A stretch of 64,000 nt of DNA from a virus. Shown here piece after piece: positions 35,395-43,326 of this stretch; position 1 is the first letter of the stretch, and each line of letters begins with the position of its first letter. Both the position numbers and the translations under genes were made by a program. The stretch spans positions 48,059-112,058 of the IMG/VR virus record IMGVR_UViG_3300003690_003063; one strand, 5' to 3'. The notes below the pieces were generated by a model. That model made no database searches. It was not told the DNA's origin and saw nothing but the letters and a program-made list of their open reading frames with translations.

Positions 35395-36834
35395 ATGGCA
35401 CACGACTATACACAATTTACTTTTCCCTACACTCTTAATGAGCTTGTTAACCCTCAAGGAAGAAACGCACTGGCAACCGGTGCTAAGTTTTTTCAGCGCA
35501 CGATGTACAGAGAGGCCATTTATCCAGACCACGCGGCCCATCTTCCACGACCTTTAGATACGTGGTATGACAAAAATCTTTTTGGGCGCGTAGATAGGTG
35601 TCAAAATACTATAGTCCCAGTGGGAAGCAATTTAAAAACTGTTCGTAAAGCTGCTACCTCCAATATCTATTGTTTAAATTTTGTGGAGTTAGCTTTTGAT
35701 GCTCTGGTTAGCCATATGGGAACTGCGGCCATAAACGGCTGTATGTCGACAGAGGGCACGCCGGCCATCTGGGACATGAAGGCGGTTCGTGGGTATGTAG
35801 ACCCTCATCAAAAGTACAAGGCTTTTCTGGACGGCTTAATCGATGCGTTTGCTAACGAACATGTTGACACGGGGCAAAACATTATTAAAAATTTTGATGA
35901 TTTTGTTCCCATATTCAAAAATTATATTTTGTATATTGCTCGTACCTATCCGATTACAAAAGAAAACTTTTTTCTTAGCAATGTTGTAAGCCCCTATATG
36001 ACTGGGCTTAGCCTGGCAATTTCGAGACATTCCGCAGCCGATGACGCCCCCAAATATCAAGACTATATTAACGATGTAAATTTTGACTATTATATAAAGT
36101 CTGCCAAGGAATACGGCTTTTTAGTTAATAAGAATATGCCATGGGTATTGACAGCTGATCTTTTTACCAACGCGATACAACGTTATATGAACTATTATCT
36201 TTTTGGGGACCCCTCTGACCCTGTGGCACCCGATAAGACTAACTTGTTCGAACTATATTATGATGAAGTATATCGGTCAGCTTTCGATAACTTGCGTTAT
36301 GTATTCGCTTACGGTTATTATAGGTTCAGACAACAGAAGCCACTTTATTCCGAGCGTAAGGTAATTTGGAAACAGTGTCACCCGGCCCCGGTGGGAGCGT
36401 CGCAGGGGCGAGTCATAGAGGGCTCCCTTACCGAGCATAATTTTTTTAGAAAGTACTATGGCGATATTACAGTGCTGGAAGGGATGCTTAAAGAGCAGTT
36501 TTTAATTGACCTCTATATCGATTTACGTCATATAGAGAGTAGAGAGAGTCACCCTTCTAAGTCAAATGTCAAAGCTCGTGCATATCAAGTATATGGCGCT
36601 CAATTGCCCACCGGGCAGGCGCCGATGCATGATGTCCTAGAATTCGTTAACGAAGTTTATCGTATTTATCTTTATCCTTCTAACTATGGGGATATTAATC
36701 TTACAACAAACCTTGACAAATTGCTTATTTCCGATATAATGGATACAGGAGTGGAGATAGCTGCCACACCAAGATGTACTAGTGCAACAGCCGCAGCCGT
36801 GGCAACACCTGGTGGTGGTTCTGGCTATCCGTAG
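35395..36834 (+). CDS. Structural protein of unknown role at end of virion module
   Basis: 479 residues, rich in Y, F, D and N, with no membrane segment. Blocks such as TLNELVNPQGRNALATGAKF, FVPIFKNYILYIARTYPITK, NMPWVLTADLFTNAIQRYMN and YYDEVYRSAFDNLRYVFAYG suggest a mostly helical, well-folded protein. The preceding baseplate genes and the late-like motif favour a virion protein. The gene also holds, near its 3' end, the strong sigma-70 promoter for the replication module. Confidence 0.5.
   Translation: MAHDYTQFTFPYTLNELVNPQGRNALATGAKFFQRTMYREAIYPDHAAHLPRPLDTWYDKNLFGRVDRCQNTIVPVGSNLKTVRKAATSNIYCLNFVELAFDALVSHMGTAAINGCMSTEGTPAIWDMKAVRGYVDPHQKYKAFLDGLIDAFANEHVDTGQNIIKNFDDFVPIFKNYILYIARTYPITKENFFLSNVVSPYMTGLSLAISRHSAADDAPKYQDYINDVNFDYYIKSAKEYGFLVNKNMPWVLTADLFTNAIQRYMNYYLFGDPSDPVAPDKTNLFELYYDEVYRSAFDNLRYVFAYGYYRFRQQKPLYSERKVIWKQCHPAPVGASQGRVIEGSLTEHNFFRKYYGDITVLEGMLKEQFLIDLYIDLRHIESRESHPSKSNVKARAYQVYGAQLPTGQAPMHDVLEFVNEVYRIYLYPSNYGDINLTTNLDKLLISDIMDTGVEIAATPRCTSATAAAVATPGGGSGYP
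36713..36740 (+). promoter_or_regulatory. Sigma-70 promoter at start of replication module
   Basis: TTGACA, a 16-base spacer and TATAAT: a perfect consensus pair inside the 3' end of the last structural gene. Transcription would begin near 36747 and enter the family-A polymerase gene. It marks the boundary between late and early/middle genes. Confidence 0.75.
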
Positions 36835-36837
36835 CGC

Positions 36838-38034
36838 GTGAAAAGAGTGTTATTTCAAATTTTAGATTCTAAAGCTGACTGCGTGGGGTATTATGCAGAC
36901 AATGCGATAAATGCGGGATTTCCTCCTCCTCTGACAGGTTCTACGTGGGACTATTCTCCCCACCTCTCTGGAAATAACTATGAGATAGCTCGCATTTATG
37001 GAAGCGGCGCCACGCTAACCGACCTATGTCCTCCAGAAATGAAAGACGAATGGGTTAGCGTTAAAAAAACACTTAAATCATGTCTCAAAGCCTTTGACAC
37101 AGCGTGCTTCTCAATGGAAGAGAATTGTTTTTATGATGCCGTGCCCGAATATTTTCTTTTTCAATACTTGAAAGCGAAAAATAAGATTACCCAACATATA
37201 TTGGAAACCTACCAGCGTCCCGATAACTATGATTTTATGTACAACTTAATTGAAATGCTATCTGATATTCGATCTCGCCCATTGGGTGTCGACATAGGTC
37301 CAATTGGACATTTGCTGAGCTCGGTGCGTGGTCAGAACTTTCAACGCACATTACAGCGCGCCAAACTTATTTGCGATTACAATCCTTGGGGCACCGTGAC
37401 TGGACGCTTGACCACCCAGACGAATAGCTTTCCTATTTTAACGATGAGTAAAGACTTTCGTTCGTGTATCCGCCCCCAGAATGACTGGCTCCTGGAGCTA
37501 GATTTTAATGCTGCTGAATTGAGAGTACTTTTGGCGCTCTGTGGTGCCAAACAGCCCACCAACGATATCCATGATTGGAATGTTAAAAATGTTTTTAAGG
37601 GCGCCATATCGCGGGAAGAGGCAAAGAAGAAAACGTTTGCGTGGCTCTATTCGCAGCGACCCAATGGCTCTTTGGAGCGTCTTTATGATAAGAATTTAGT
37701 GAGAAATAAGTATTGGGATGGCTGTAAAATTAAGACAGATTATGGTAGAATTATAGAGAATGTGGACGCACACCACGCGCTCAATTATGTTGTACAAAGC
37801 ACAACCATTGATATGGTGCACGAACAAGCGTATAAAATCTATAAGCTTTTGAAAGGAAGAAAAAGCAATATTTCGTTTTTGATTCATGATGCAGTTTATA
37901 TTGATCTGGATGATGAAGATCGCTATGAAATTTTAAATTTACTTGACACTTTTAAGGATACACGGTACGGTTCCTTTAAGATCAACATTTCAGCAGGCAA
38001 GAACCTGGGTCAAATGAAAGAACTTAAGCTATGA
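36838..38034 (+). CDS. Minimal family-A DNA polymerase (Pol I palm/fingers)
   Basis: 398 residues, GTG start. It holds all polymerase motifs of Pol I: GTVTGRLTT at 185-193; motif A LELDFNAAELRVLLALCG with D222; the O-helix R259xxxK263xxxF267xxxY271, equivalent to R754, K758, F762 and Y766 of E. coli Pol I; LNYVVQSTTIDM; and motif C with H350 D351. The 5' and 3' exonuclease domains are absent; a separate 5'-3' exonuclease gene lies at 42348. The product looks catalytically competent. It coexists with a Pol III alpha gene, so a repair or gap-filling role is likely. Confidence 0.8.
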   Translation: MKRVLFQILDSKADCVGYYADNAINAGFPPPLTGSTWDYSPHLSGNNYEIARIYGSGATLTDLCPPEMKDEWVSVKKTLKSCLKAFDTACFSMEENCFYDAVPEYFLFQYLKAKNKITQHILETYQRPDNYDFMYNLIEMLSDIRSRPLGVDIGPIGHLLSSVRGQNFQRTLQRAKLICDYNPWGTVTGRLTTQTNSFPILTMSKDFRSCIRPQNDWLLELDFNAAELRVLLALCGAKQPTNDIHDWNVKNVFKGAISREEAKKKTFAWLYSQRPNGSLERLYDKNLVRNKYWDGCKIKTDYGRIIENVDAHHALNYVVQSTTIDMVHEQAYKIYKLLKGRKSNISFLIHDAVYIDLDDEDRYEILNLLDTFKDTRYGSFKINISAGKNLGQMKELKL

Positions 38035-38351
38035 AAAAATTATTATACCATAAATTAGTACGAGACCGAATCCCAGAGATTATTGAAGAGTCTGGGAAGG
38101 CCTTTAAAATACGCCAAGAAAGGGGTGATCGCTTAAAAGATTATGCCATGCGAAAACTTCAAGAGGAGGTAATGGAGTTTGTAGAAAACCCTTGCGCCGA
38201 GGAAGCAGCTGACATTATGGAAATAATGAATTTTATTTGCTACCGATTGAGCATTCATGATCATACTATTTTGGCTGAGGCAACTGCAAAGCGGGTCACC
38301 CGCGGCGGCTTTGATATGGGCTTTATTTTAGAGTGGGTGGACGACTCATGA
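38031..38351 (+). CDS. MazG-like NTP pyrophosphohydrolase
   Basis: 106 residues, 4-base ATGA overlap with the polymerase gene. The start LYHKLVRDRIPEIIEESGK and the metal-binding helix pair (KLQEEVMEFVE, then EEAADIMEIMNF) match the all-alpha NTP-PPase superfamily (COG4997/MazG-like). These enzymes hydrolyse NTPs to NMP and PPi, for nucleotide-pool cleaning or to lower stringent-response signals; phage MazG proteins are common in aquatic phages. Confidence 0.75.
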   Translation: MKKLLYHKLVRDRIPEIIEESGKAFKIRQERGDRLKDYAMRKLQEEVMEFVENPCAEEAADIMEIMNFICYRLSIHDHTILAEATAKRVTRGGFDMGFILEWVDDS

Positions 38352-39199
38352 AAATTATAGGCCTCGGGAAGGCAGGATGTAATCTTGCAAAGGCATTTTC
38401 AAAGTTCCCACAGTATGATACCTACAGGATTGATACCGATAAGGATGCGGACATCACCATTAAAGAACGACATAGCCACGAAGAATACGATGCCCACTTT
38501 CCAAGTCTGAAAAAAAAATTAAAGTTTACGGATGAAGAGGTGTGGGTTATAGCTTGCGGCGCGGGCAAAATCTCAGGGGGACTCCTTCGTCTCTTGGAAC
38601 AACTTAAGGCCAACACCATTTATATTTTATATATCAAGCCTGAGTTGTCGTTACTGAGTGAGGTACAGACTATTCAGGAGAAGGTAGTGCGAAACGTCCT
38701 TCAAGAGTATGCACGTTCGGGACTCGTTGAGGCCATCTGGTTAATTGACAATCAATATGTTGAAGGGGGGCTTGGCGATATTCCCATTTTAGGGTATAAT
38801 GATATTCTCAACCAGGCGATAGTCAACACCGTACACATGATAAACGTATTCAAGAACTCAGACCCTGTGATTGGCACCTTCATGACGCCCTCTAACCTGA
38901 GTCGCATCGGCACCGTGGGAATTTTGGATATTGAAAAAGAAGAAGAAAAATGGTTTTATCCCTTGACAAGCGTGCGTGATGTAGTATACTATTATGGTAT
39001 CAACGAAGAACAACTGAGGGAAGACGGCACACTGTATAGAAGCATTACCAACTATGTTAAGTCCAAGCAAGATGAAAACTTGAATGTTTCATACGGCGTC
39101 TTCAAAACAACGTATGAACAAAAATATTGTTATTGCGTTAAGTATTCTTCTATGGTACAATCATATAAAGACTTACTAGACGATCAGGAGATTAGCTGA
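38348..39199 (+). CDS. FtsZ/tubulin-like protein
   Basis: 283 residues from ATG 38348, a 4-base overlap with the gene before; an earlier in-frame start is rejected. The layout follows FtsZ: glycine loop MKIIGLGKAGCNLAKAF, an NTD-like YRIDTDKDAD, then the T4-loop position VIACGAGKISGGLLRLLEQL, a strand YILYIKPELSLL, a long helix EKVVRNVLQEYARSGLVEAI and WLIDN. The canonical GGGTGTG is degenerate (CGAGKISGG), and the T7-loop catalytic aspartates are not evident. GTP binding and polymerisation are uncertain. Confidence 0.55.
   Translation: MKIIGLGKAGCNLAKAFSKFPQYDTYRIDTDKDADITIKERHSHEEYDAHFPSLKKKLKFTDEEVWVIACGAGKISGGLLRLLEQLKANTIYILYIKPELSLLSEVQTIQEKVVRNVLQEYARSGLVEAIWLIDNQYVEGGLGDIPILGYNDILNQAIVNTVHMINVFKNSDPVIGTFMTPSNLSRIGTVGILDIEKEEEKWFYPLTSVRDVVYYYGINEEQLREDGTLYRSITNYVKSKQDENLNVSYGVFKTTYEQKYCYCVKYSSMVQSYKDLLDDQEIS
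38963..38990 (+). promoter_or_regulatory. Internal sigma-70 promoter upstream of SSB
   Basis: TTGACA, 16 bases, TATACT inside the FtsZ-like gene, pointing to the SSB gene. A second weaker pair (TTGCGT, 17 bases, TACAAT at 39133-39161) lies closer. An abundant SSB would benefit from its own promoter. Confidence 0.5.
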
Positions 39200-39233
39200 T
39201 CGTACTATAACCCAACTATAAGGAGATAAAAAA

Positions 39234-40007
39234 ATGGGTATTAATTTAGACAAGATGAGAGAGAAGCTCTCATCACTACGTGGAGACGGAAACTCCTCAA
39301 ATGACACTTTCTGGCGCCCCGAGGACGGGGACCAGACTATTAGAATCGTTCCGACATCGGACGGAGACCCCTTCAAGGAAATGTGGTTTCACTACAATGT
39401 CGAAAAGGGCGGTTTCTTATGTCCCAAGCGCAACTACAGTGACGAGTGTCCTGTATGTGAGTTCGCCTCACAGTTGTGGCGCGAAGGGGCAGACAACAAC
39501 GACGAACACAGCAAGAAGGTGGCAAAGTCCCTCTTCGTGCGACAGCGTTTCTTCAGTCCCGTGATGGTTCGCGGCGAGGAAGAGCGAGGCGTCCGAGTAT
39601 GGGGCTACGGTAAGACGGCGTATGAGAATCTTCTCACGCTCGTGCTTAACCCTGAGTATGGTGACATTACCGATACCGAAACTGGTACCGATCTCACTAT
39701 GACCTACGGAAAGCCCCCCGGCGCTTCCTTCCCTCAGACGAAGCTTGTGCCGCGCCGGCGGTCTTCCCCTCTTTGCGAGGATCTGACGCCTGAGAAGTGC
39801 GTAGAGCTGCTGGATGCTATCCCAGATTTTACTGGGCTGTTTGAGCGAAAGACGACTGCGGACGTGCAGACGATTCTCGATAACTTTGTCAACTCTCAGG
39901 TTGACGATCCCGAGACGGTCAGTAGCGAGACCGAAAAGTATGGCAAGTCTGGCGATGGCGAAGCTAACGCTGTCGACGCAGCTTTCGCAGAGCTTGGAGC
40001 TCTCTAA
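39234..40007 (+). CDS. 32: Single-stranded DNA-binding protein (T4 gp32-like)
   Basis: 257 residues, preceded by AAGGAG. The N-terminal basic helix (LDKMREKLSSLRGD) serves cooperativity in gp32. The zinc site is visible as H53, C63, C72 and C75 (FHYN, FLCPKRNYSDECPVCEF), the same order as H64, C77, C87 and C90 of T4 gp32. The OB-fold core follows (AKSLFVRQRFFSPVMVRGEE), and the C-terminus is acidic with a hydrophobic end FAELGAL, for contacts with replication partners. Confidence 0.88.
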   Translation: MGINLDKMREKLSSLRGDGNSSNDTFWRPEDGDQTIRIVPTSDGDPFKEMWFHYNVEKGGFLCPKRNYSDECPVCEFASQLWREGADNNDEHSKKVAKSLFVRQRFFSPVMVRGEEERGVRVWGYGKTAYENLLTLVLNPEYGDITDTETGTDLTMTYGKPPGASFPQTKLVPRRRSSPLCEDLTPEKCVELLDAIPDFTGLFERKTTADVQTILDNFVNSQVDDPETVSSETEKYGKSGDGEANAVDAAFAELGAL

Positions 40008-40023
40008 TAATCCCCCCCACAGG

Positions 40024-40048
40024 GAGGCATAGGGTCATCAGGTGTCTC
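40024..40048 (+). promoter_or_regulatory. Repeated RNA hairpin, copy 1
   Basis: CAGGGAGGCATAGGG-N-GGTGTCTCA can pair GAGGCA with TGTCTC. A second copy with the same outer sequence and a changed base pair is found at 40276-40299. They bracket the histone-like gene and lie before ribosome-binding sites, so a translational control role is possible. Confidence 0.45.
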
Positions 40049-40068
40049 ACCCATAGAAAGGAAGAATT

Positions 40069-40257
40069 ATGACTATTGAAACAAATCTACTTGAGCAGCT
40101 GATCACGCTTCTTGAGGAAACTCGCGAAGACCACGAAAAGTTTTTTGAACGTAGCAACAATGCTGCTGGAACTCGTATACGTAAGGCAATGCAAGAAGTG
40201 AAGACTTTGGCTCAGGATCTTCGCATTGAAGTTCAAGAGGCCAAAAACACAGAGTAA
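40069..40257 (+). CDS. Histone H1-like (Hc1-type) small DNA-binding protein
   Basis: 62 residues, preceded by AAAGGAAG. The pattern LEETREDHEKFFERSNNAAG TRIRKAMQEVKTL AQDLRIEVQEAK is that of the short Hc1/histone H1-like family found in some bacteria and their phages: a helix hairpin with AAGTR(I/V)RKxxQExKxLAQ. The C-terminal Lys tail of true Hc1 is missing. It may organise nucleoid or phage DNA. Its place between SSB and RecA agrees with a DNA-linked role. Confidence 0.65.
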   Translation: MTIETNLLEQLITLLEETREDHEKFFERSNNAAGTRIRKAMQEVKTLAQDLRIEVQEAKNTE

Positions 40258-40275
40258 AGCCTTGAAAACCGCAGG

Positions 40276-40299
40276 GAGGCATGGGGATACAGATGCCTC
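40276..40299 (+). promoter_or_regulatory. Repeated RNA hairpin, copy 2
   Basis: GAGGCAT pairs perfectly with ATGCCTC around a short loop. The pairing is kept relative to copy 1 although bases differ (a G-T pair in copy 1 is G-C here), which suggests selection on the fold. Confidence 0.45.
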
Positions 40300-40322
40300 A
40301 ACTTTACGAAAAGGGAGAAAGA

Positions 40323-40811
40323 GTGAAAAATATTATAGAGAAACTTCAGCAACTTAATATTGGACCCGATGATTACGTTTATCTTAACTACGTTGATCGC
40401 GCCGATGTATGGCACATTTCTGATGATTATGTTGAGGAAGCCCTAGGGGAAACAAGCACTGCTAGTAAGTTAGCGGGCCTTTTATCCAGACCTGGTGTGA
40501 GAGTTTATTCGCGTTATGAAGAAGACATACTAGAGTTGATGCGCGACAACGATCTATTAGAAGATTATGATCGGGAGGGATGGTTTGAAAAATATCTCAC
40601 GGAAACCCTCATAACACAGGCGTATGAGTATGATCTATTGACTGTTTCTACAGAGCGGCACGACCACAAGCGCGGCACGTGTGAGATTTCCGCCAACGTT
40701 AAGGTGAGGGCTGAAGATATTTACCATCTTGGTGACGAAGCTAACGCTTTTGTGCAAGATTTTGATGTTGTAGTTCAAACCGAGAACGGCGTCTTGCTGG
40801 TGGCAGTTTAA
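40323..40811 (+). CDS. Hypothetical protein before recombinase gene
   Basis: 162 residues if translation begins at GTG 40323, which has AAGGGAG at ideal spacing; ATGs at 40281 and 40293 overlap the hairpin and are less likely. It is acidic and rich in Y, D and E. Motifs include LNIGPDDYVYLNYVDRADVW and a beta-rich end CEISANVKVRAEDIYHLG. I do not recognise the family. It is probably co-transcribed with the recombinase gene 15 bases later. Confidence 0.5.
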   Translation: MKNIIEKLQQLNIGPDDYVYLNYVDRADVWHISDDYVEEALGETSTASKLAGLLSRPGVRVYSRYEEDILELMRDNDLLEDYDREGWFEKYLTETLITQAYEYDLLTVSTERHDHKRGTCEISANVKVRAEDIYHLGDEANAFVQDFDVVVQTENGVLLVAV

Positions 40812-40825
40812 ACAGGAGGGCCCTC

Positions 40826-41887
40826 ATGGCAAAAAGTAAATCAAAAGCAGGCAAGATTTCAATTGATGGTTTGAGGACTCTTATTAATAAGACATCTGGC
40901 TTGGAGGTTGCTCACAATCTAAATGAAGCAAACCCAACCGAAGTAAAGGAATGGATTCCCACTGGCTCCCGCTGGTTGGATTCTATTGTTTGTAGAGGGC
41001 GCCTCGCCGGCATCCCCATCGGTAAATTTACGGAGATCGCTGGTTTGGAGTCAACCGGCAAATCTTTTATGGCCGCACAGATCGCCGGTAATGCCCAGAA
41101 GATGGGGCTGAATGTTATCTATATGGATTCCGAATCGGCGATTGACCCAGGCTTCCTTGAACGCGCCGGCTGCGACATAAACGAACTCATTTATGTTCAG
41201 GCCCAGTCAGTTGAGCATGTACTAGAAACTGTTGAGAACGTTTTGAAGTCAGGAGCAGAAAGAACTTTATTCATCTGGGACTCCTTGGCCATGACTCCAA
41301 CCATCACAGATGTGGAAGGGGACTTTAATCCTCAATCCACAATGGCGATGAAGGCGCGCATACTTTCAAAGGGAATGTCCAAGCTGACCATCCCCATCGC
41401 CAATACCAAGTCTGCTCTCTTGGTTCTGAACCAACTGAAGACCAACATCCCACAGGGGCCAAACGCGCGCATCGTCGCAATGACGACACCGTTTGTTACC
41501 CCGGGTGGAAAGGCTATGCACTATGTATACTCGCTGCGTATTTGGTTGACGGGACGCAAGGCGAAGTCCGCTTTCATCGAGGATGATAGTGGCTTCCGCA
41601 TCGGCTCCGAGGTGAAGGTTAAACTGGAGAAGTCTCGCTTCGGAACGCAAGGGCGCAATTGTGCGTTCAAGATTCTATGGGGTACTGACGAGGTGGGCAT
41701 CCAAGACCAAGAGAGCTGGCTGGAAGCCATCAAGGGCTCCGACAATCTCAAGCAAGCTGGTGCTTGGTTCTCTCTGGTCCATAAGGACGGTAAAGAAGAG
41801 AAGTTCCAGAGCGCTCATTGGATTGAAAAGCTTAAAGACAAGAAGTTCAAAAGCGCGAAGGAAGCGCTGCGGATTTCTACGACGTAG
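40826..41887 (+). CDS. uvsX: RecA/UvsX-type recombinase
   Basis: 353 residues, with GGAGGG upstream. Walker A at 73-80 (GLESTGKS), Walker B at 148-153 (LFIWDS), then LLVLNQLKTNIPQG in place of loop L1/L2 boundaries, and GGKAMHYVYSLRIWLTG, all typical of RecA/UvsX. It assembles on single-stranded DNA with the gp32-like SSB for recombination-dependent replication. The length matches RecA. The codon use has more strong codons than its neighbours, as expected for an abundant protein. Confidence 0.92.
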   Translation: MAKSKSKAGKISIDGLRTLINKTSGLEVAHNLNEANPTEVKEWIPTGSRWLDSIVCRGRLAGIPIGKFTEIAGLESTGKSFMAAQIAGNAQKMGLNVIYMDSESAIDPGFLERAGCDINELIYVQAQSVEHVLETVENVLKSGAERTLFIWDSLAMTPTITDVEGDFNPQSTMAMKARILSKGMSKLTIPIANTKSALLVLNQLKTNIPQGPNARIVAMTTPFVTPGGKAMHYVYSLRIWLTGRKAKSAFIEDDSGFRIGSEVKVKLEKSRFGTQGRNCAFKILWGTDEVGIQDQESWLEAIKGSDNLKQAGAWFSLVHKDGKEEKFQSAHWIEKLKDKKFKSAKEALRISTT

Positions 41888-41908
41888 ATAAGAAATAGAA
41901 AAGAACCA

Positions 41909-41937
41909 TTGACTTCGAAGCTTCCGTGAGGTATACT
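41909..41937 (+). promoter_or_regulatory. Sigma-70 promoter
   Basis: TTGACT, 17 bases, TATACT in the 80-base gap after the recombinase gene, with expected start near 41944 and GTG start of the deaminase gene at 41968. Confidence 0.75.
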
Positions 41938-41967
41938 CATAGGAGCTTCATACGTTAGGGGACTAGA

Positions 41968-42351
41968 GTGAAGAACAAGAGATACATAGAGTTCGCAAAG
42001 CGAGTAGCAGAACAATCAAATTATGGAAAGTTTAGGCACGGAGCCGTTCTCGTGAAGGGTAGCTCCGTTCGTAGTATTTCCTGTAACAAGCACCGGCATT
42101 GTAGTTTCGGTGCGAGATTTCGTAAAGAGGGTCACGGCGAAGCCACCCTCCACGCAGAGTTGGGAGCCATCCTCGGCATCGAGCGCTCCACGACACAGGG
42201 CTCAGACGTTTACGTCGCGCGCATCAACAGAGAAGGAGAGGCACGCATCAGCAAGCCTTGTCCAATGTGCGAAGCAGCCATGCGCCACGTAGGTGTCCGT
42301 CGCGTCTACTATACCAATGAAGACGGCAAGATCGAGAGGATGCGCCTATGA
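41968..42351 (+). CDS. Deoxycytidylate/cytidine deaminase-like protein
   Basis: 127 residues, GTG start. It carries the zinc deaminase signature: H62-A-E64 in TLHAELGAI and C98PMC101 in KPCPMCEAAM, with Glu as proton shuttle. It deaminates a cytosine nucleotide or base; dCMP deaminase is the usual phage activity, feeding dTMP synthesis. The protein is shorter than T4 dCMP deaminase (193 aa), so the substrate is unsure. It overlaps the next gene by 4 bases. Confidence 0.75.
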   Translation: MKNKRYIEFAKRVAEQSNYGKFRHGAVLVKGSSVRSISCNKHRHCSFGARFRKEGHGEATLHAELGAILGIERSTTQGSDVYVARINREGEARISKPCPMCEAAMRHVGVRRVYYTNEDGKIERMRL

Positions 42352-43313
42352 AACGCGTCATGATCATCGACGCGCTGAACGCCTATTTCCGGGCTTTTAT
42401 CGTCAACCCTAGTCTCTCGGCCCACGGACAGCCCATCGGGGGCTTGAAGGGCTTCCTAGGCATCTTACAGAAGCTGTGTAGGGACATCAGGCCCGACACG
42501 GTGATGATCATTTGGGATGGCCCGGGCGGCAGCCGTAAACGGAGGGAACAAAATAAGAACTATAAGGCAGGTCGCAAGCCTATTCGGGTCAACCGCCAGA
42601 CCGACTTAACACAGGAACAACAGCAGGCCAACATGGCGTGGCAACAGCTACGGTTGATGGAATATCTTAATGAGTTGCCAGTAGTTCAGTTGCGCTTTGA
42701 TGAGGTAGAAGCCGACGATGTGATCGCATACGCCACACAGGTAGAACAATTTAAAGGGTGGGAGAAGGTAGTTGTTTCTAGTGATAAAGATTTTCTTCAG
42801 TTGTGTGATGATGAAACGGTTTTGTTTAGGCCGATCCAAAAGAAGGTGCACACTAAGTTAAACATAGTGGAAGATTTTGACATTCATCCACGCAATTTTG
42901 CAATGGCCCGCGCTATAGCTGGAGACCCTTCGGACAATCTTAAAGGTGTCCCTCGCGCCGGCTTAAAAAGTATTTCAAAAAACTTAAAATTTCTTAGGGA
43001 AGATAAGGACGCGACATTACAAGAGATTTTTGATTTCTGTCTTAAGAGCGACTCCAAGGCCAAGTTTTTCACGAACGTTTTGGAGTACAGAGATGTAATT
43101 ATAGAGAACTATAAGTTGATGCAATTATATGCTCCAGCGTTGTCTTTACAGTGTCGTGACAAAGTACACTATACACTAGATAATTTTGAATATGACTACA
43201 ATAAAACCGAAGTTATTCGCATGATGAATCAGGACGGTTTTGGAGTTTTTAACTGGGATGATTTACATGCTGCGATGAACCGCATGTGTGTTGACAAGGC
43301 GCTGACGAAGTGA
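42348..43313 (+). CDS. 5'-3' exonuclease / flap nuclease (Pol I N-domain type)
   Basis: 321 residues. The start MKRVMIIDALNAYFRAFI holds the first metal-binding Asp; MIIWDGPGGSRKRREQNKNY holds the second and the DNA-binding arch; EVEADDVIAY and VVVSSDKDFLQLCDD follow, then IAGDPSDNLKGVPRAG as helix-hairpin-helix. This is the T4 RNase H / PolA 5'-nuclease family, which removes RNA primers. It complements the polymerase at 36838, which lacks this domain. Confidence 0.9.
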   Translation: MKRVMIIDALNAYFRAFIVNPSLSAHGQPIGGLKGFLGILQKLCRDIRPDTVMIIWDGPGGSRKRREQNKNYKAGRKPIRVNRQTDLTQEQQQANMAWQQLRLMEYLNELPVVQLRFDEVEADDVIAYATQVEQFKGWEKVVVSSDKDFLQLCDDETVLFRPIQKKVHTKLNIVEDFDIHPRNFAMARAIAGDPSDNLKGVPRAGLKSISKNLKFLREDKDATLQEIFDFCLKSDSKAKFFTNVLEYRDVIIENYKLMQLYAPALSLQCRDKVHYTLDNFEYDYNKTEVIRMMNQDGFGVFNWDDLHAAMNRMCVDKALTK

Positions 43314-43319
43314 TATTAT
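43291..43319 (+). promoter_or_regulatory. Sigma-70 promoter before helicase gene
   Basis: TTGACA, 17 bases, TATTAT. Transcription would begin near 43326, right at the GTG start of the helicase gene, or 13 bases before the alternative ATG at 43339. Confidence 0.6.
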
Positions 43320-43326
43320 AGAGGCA

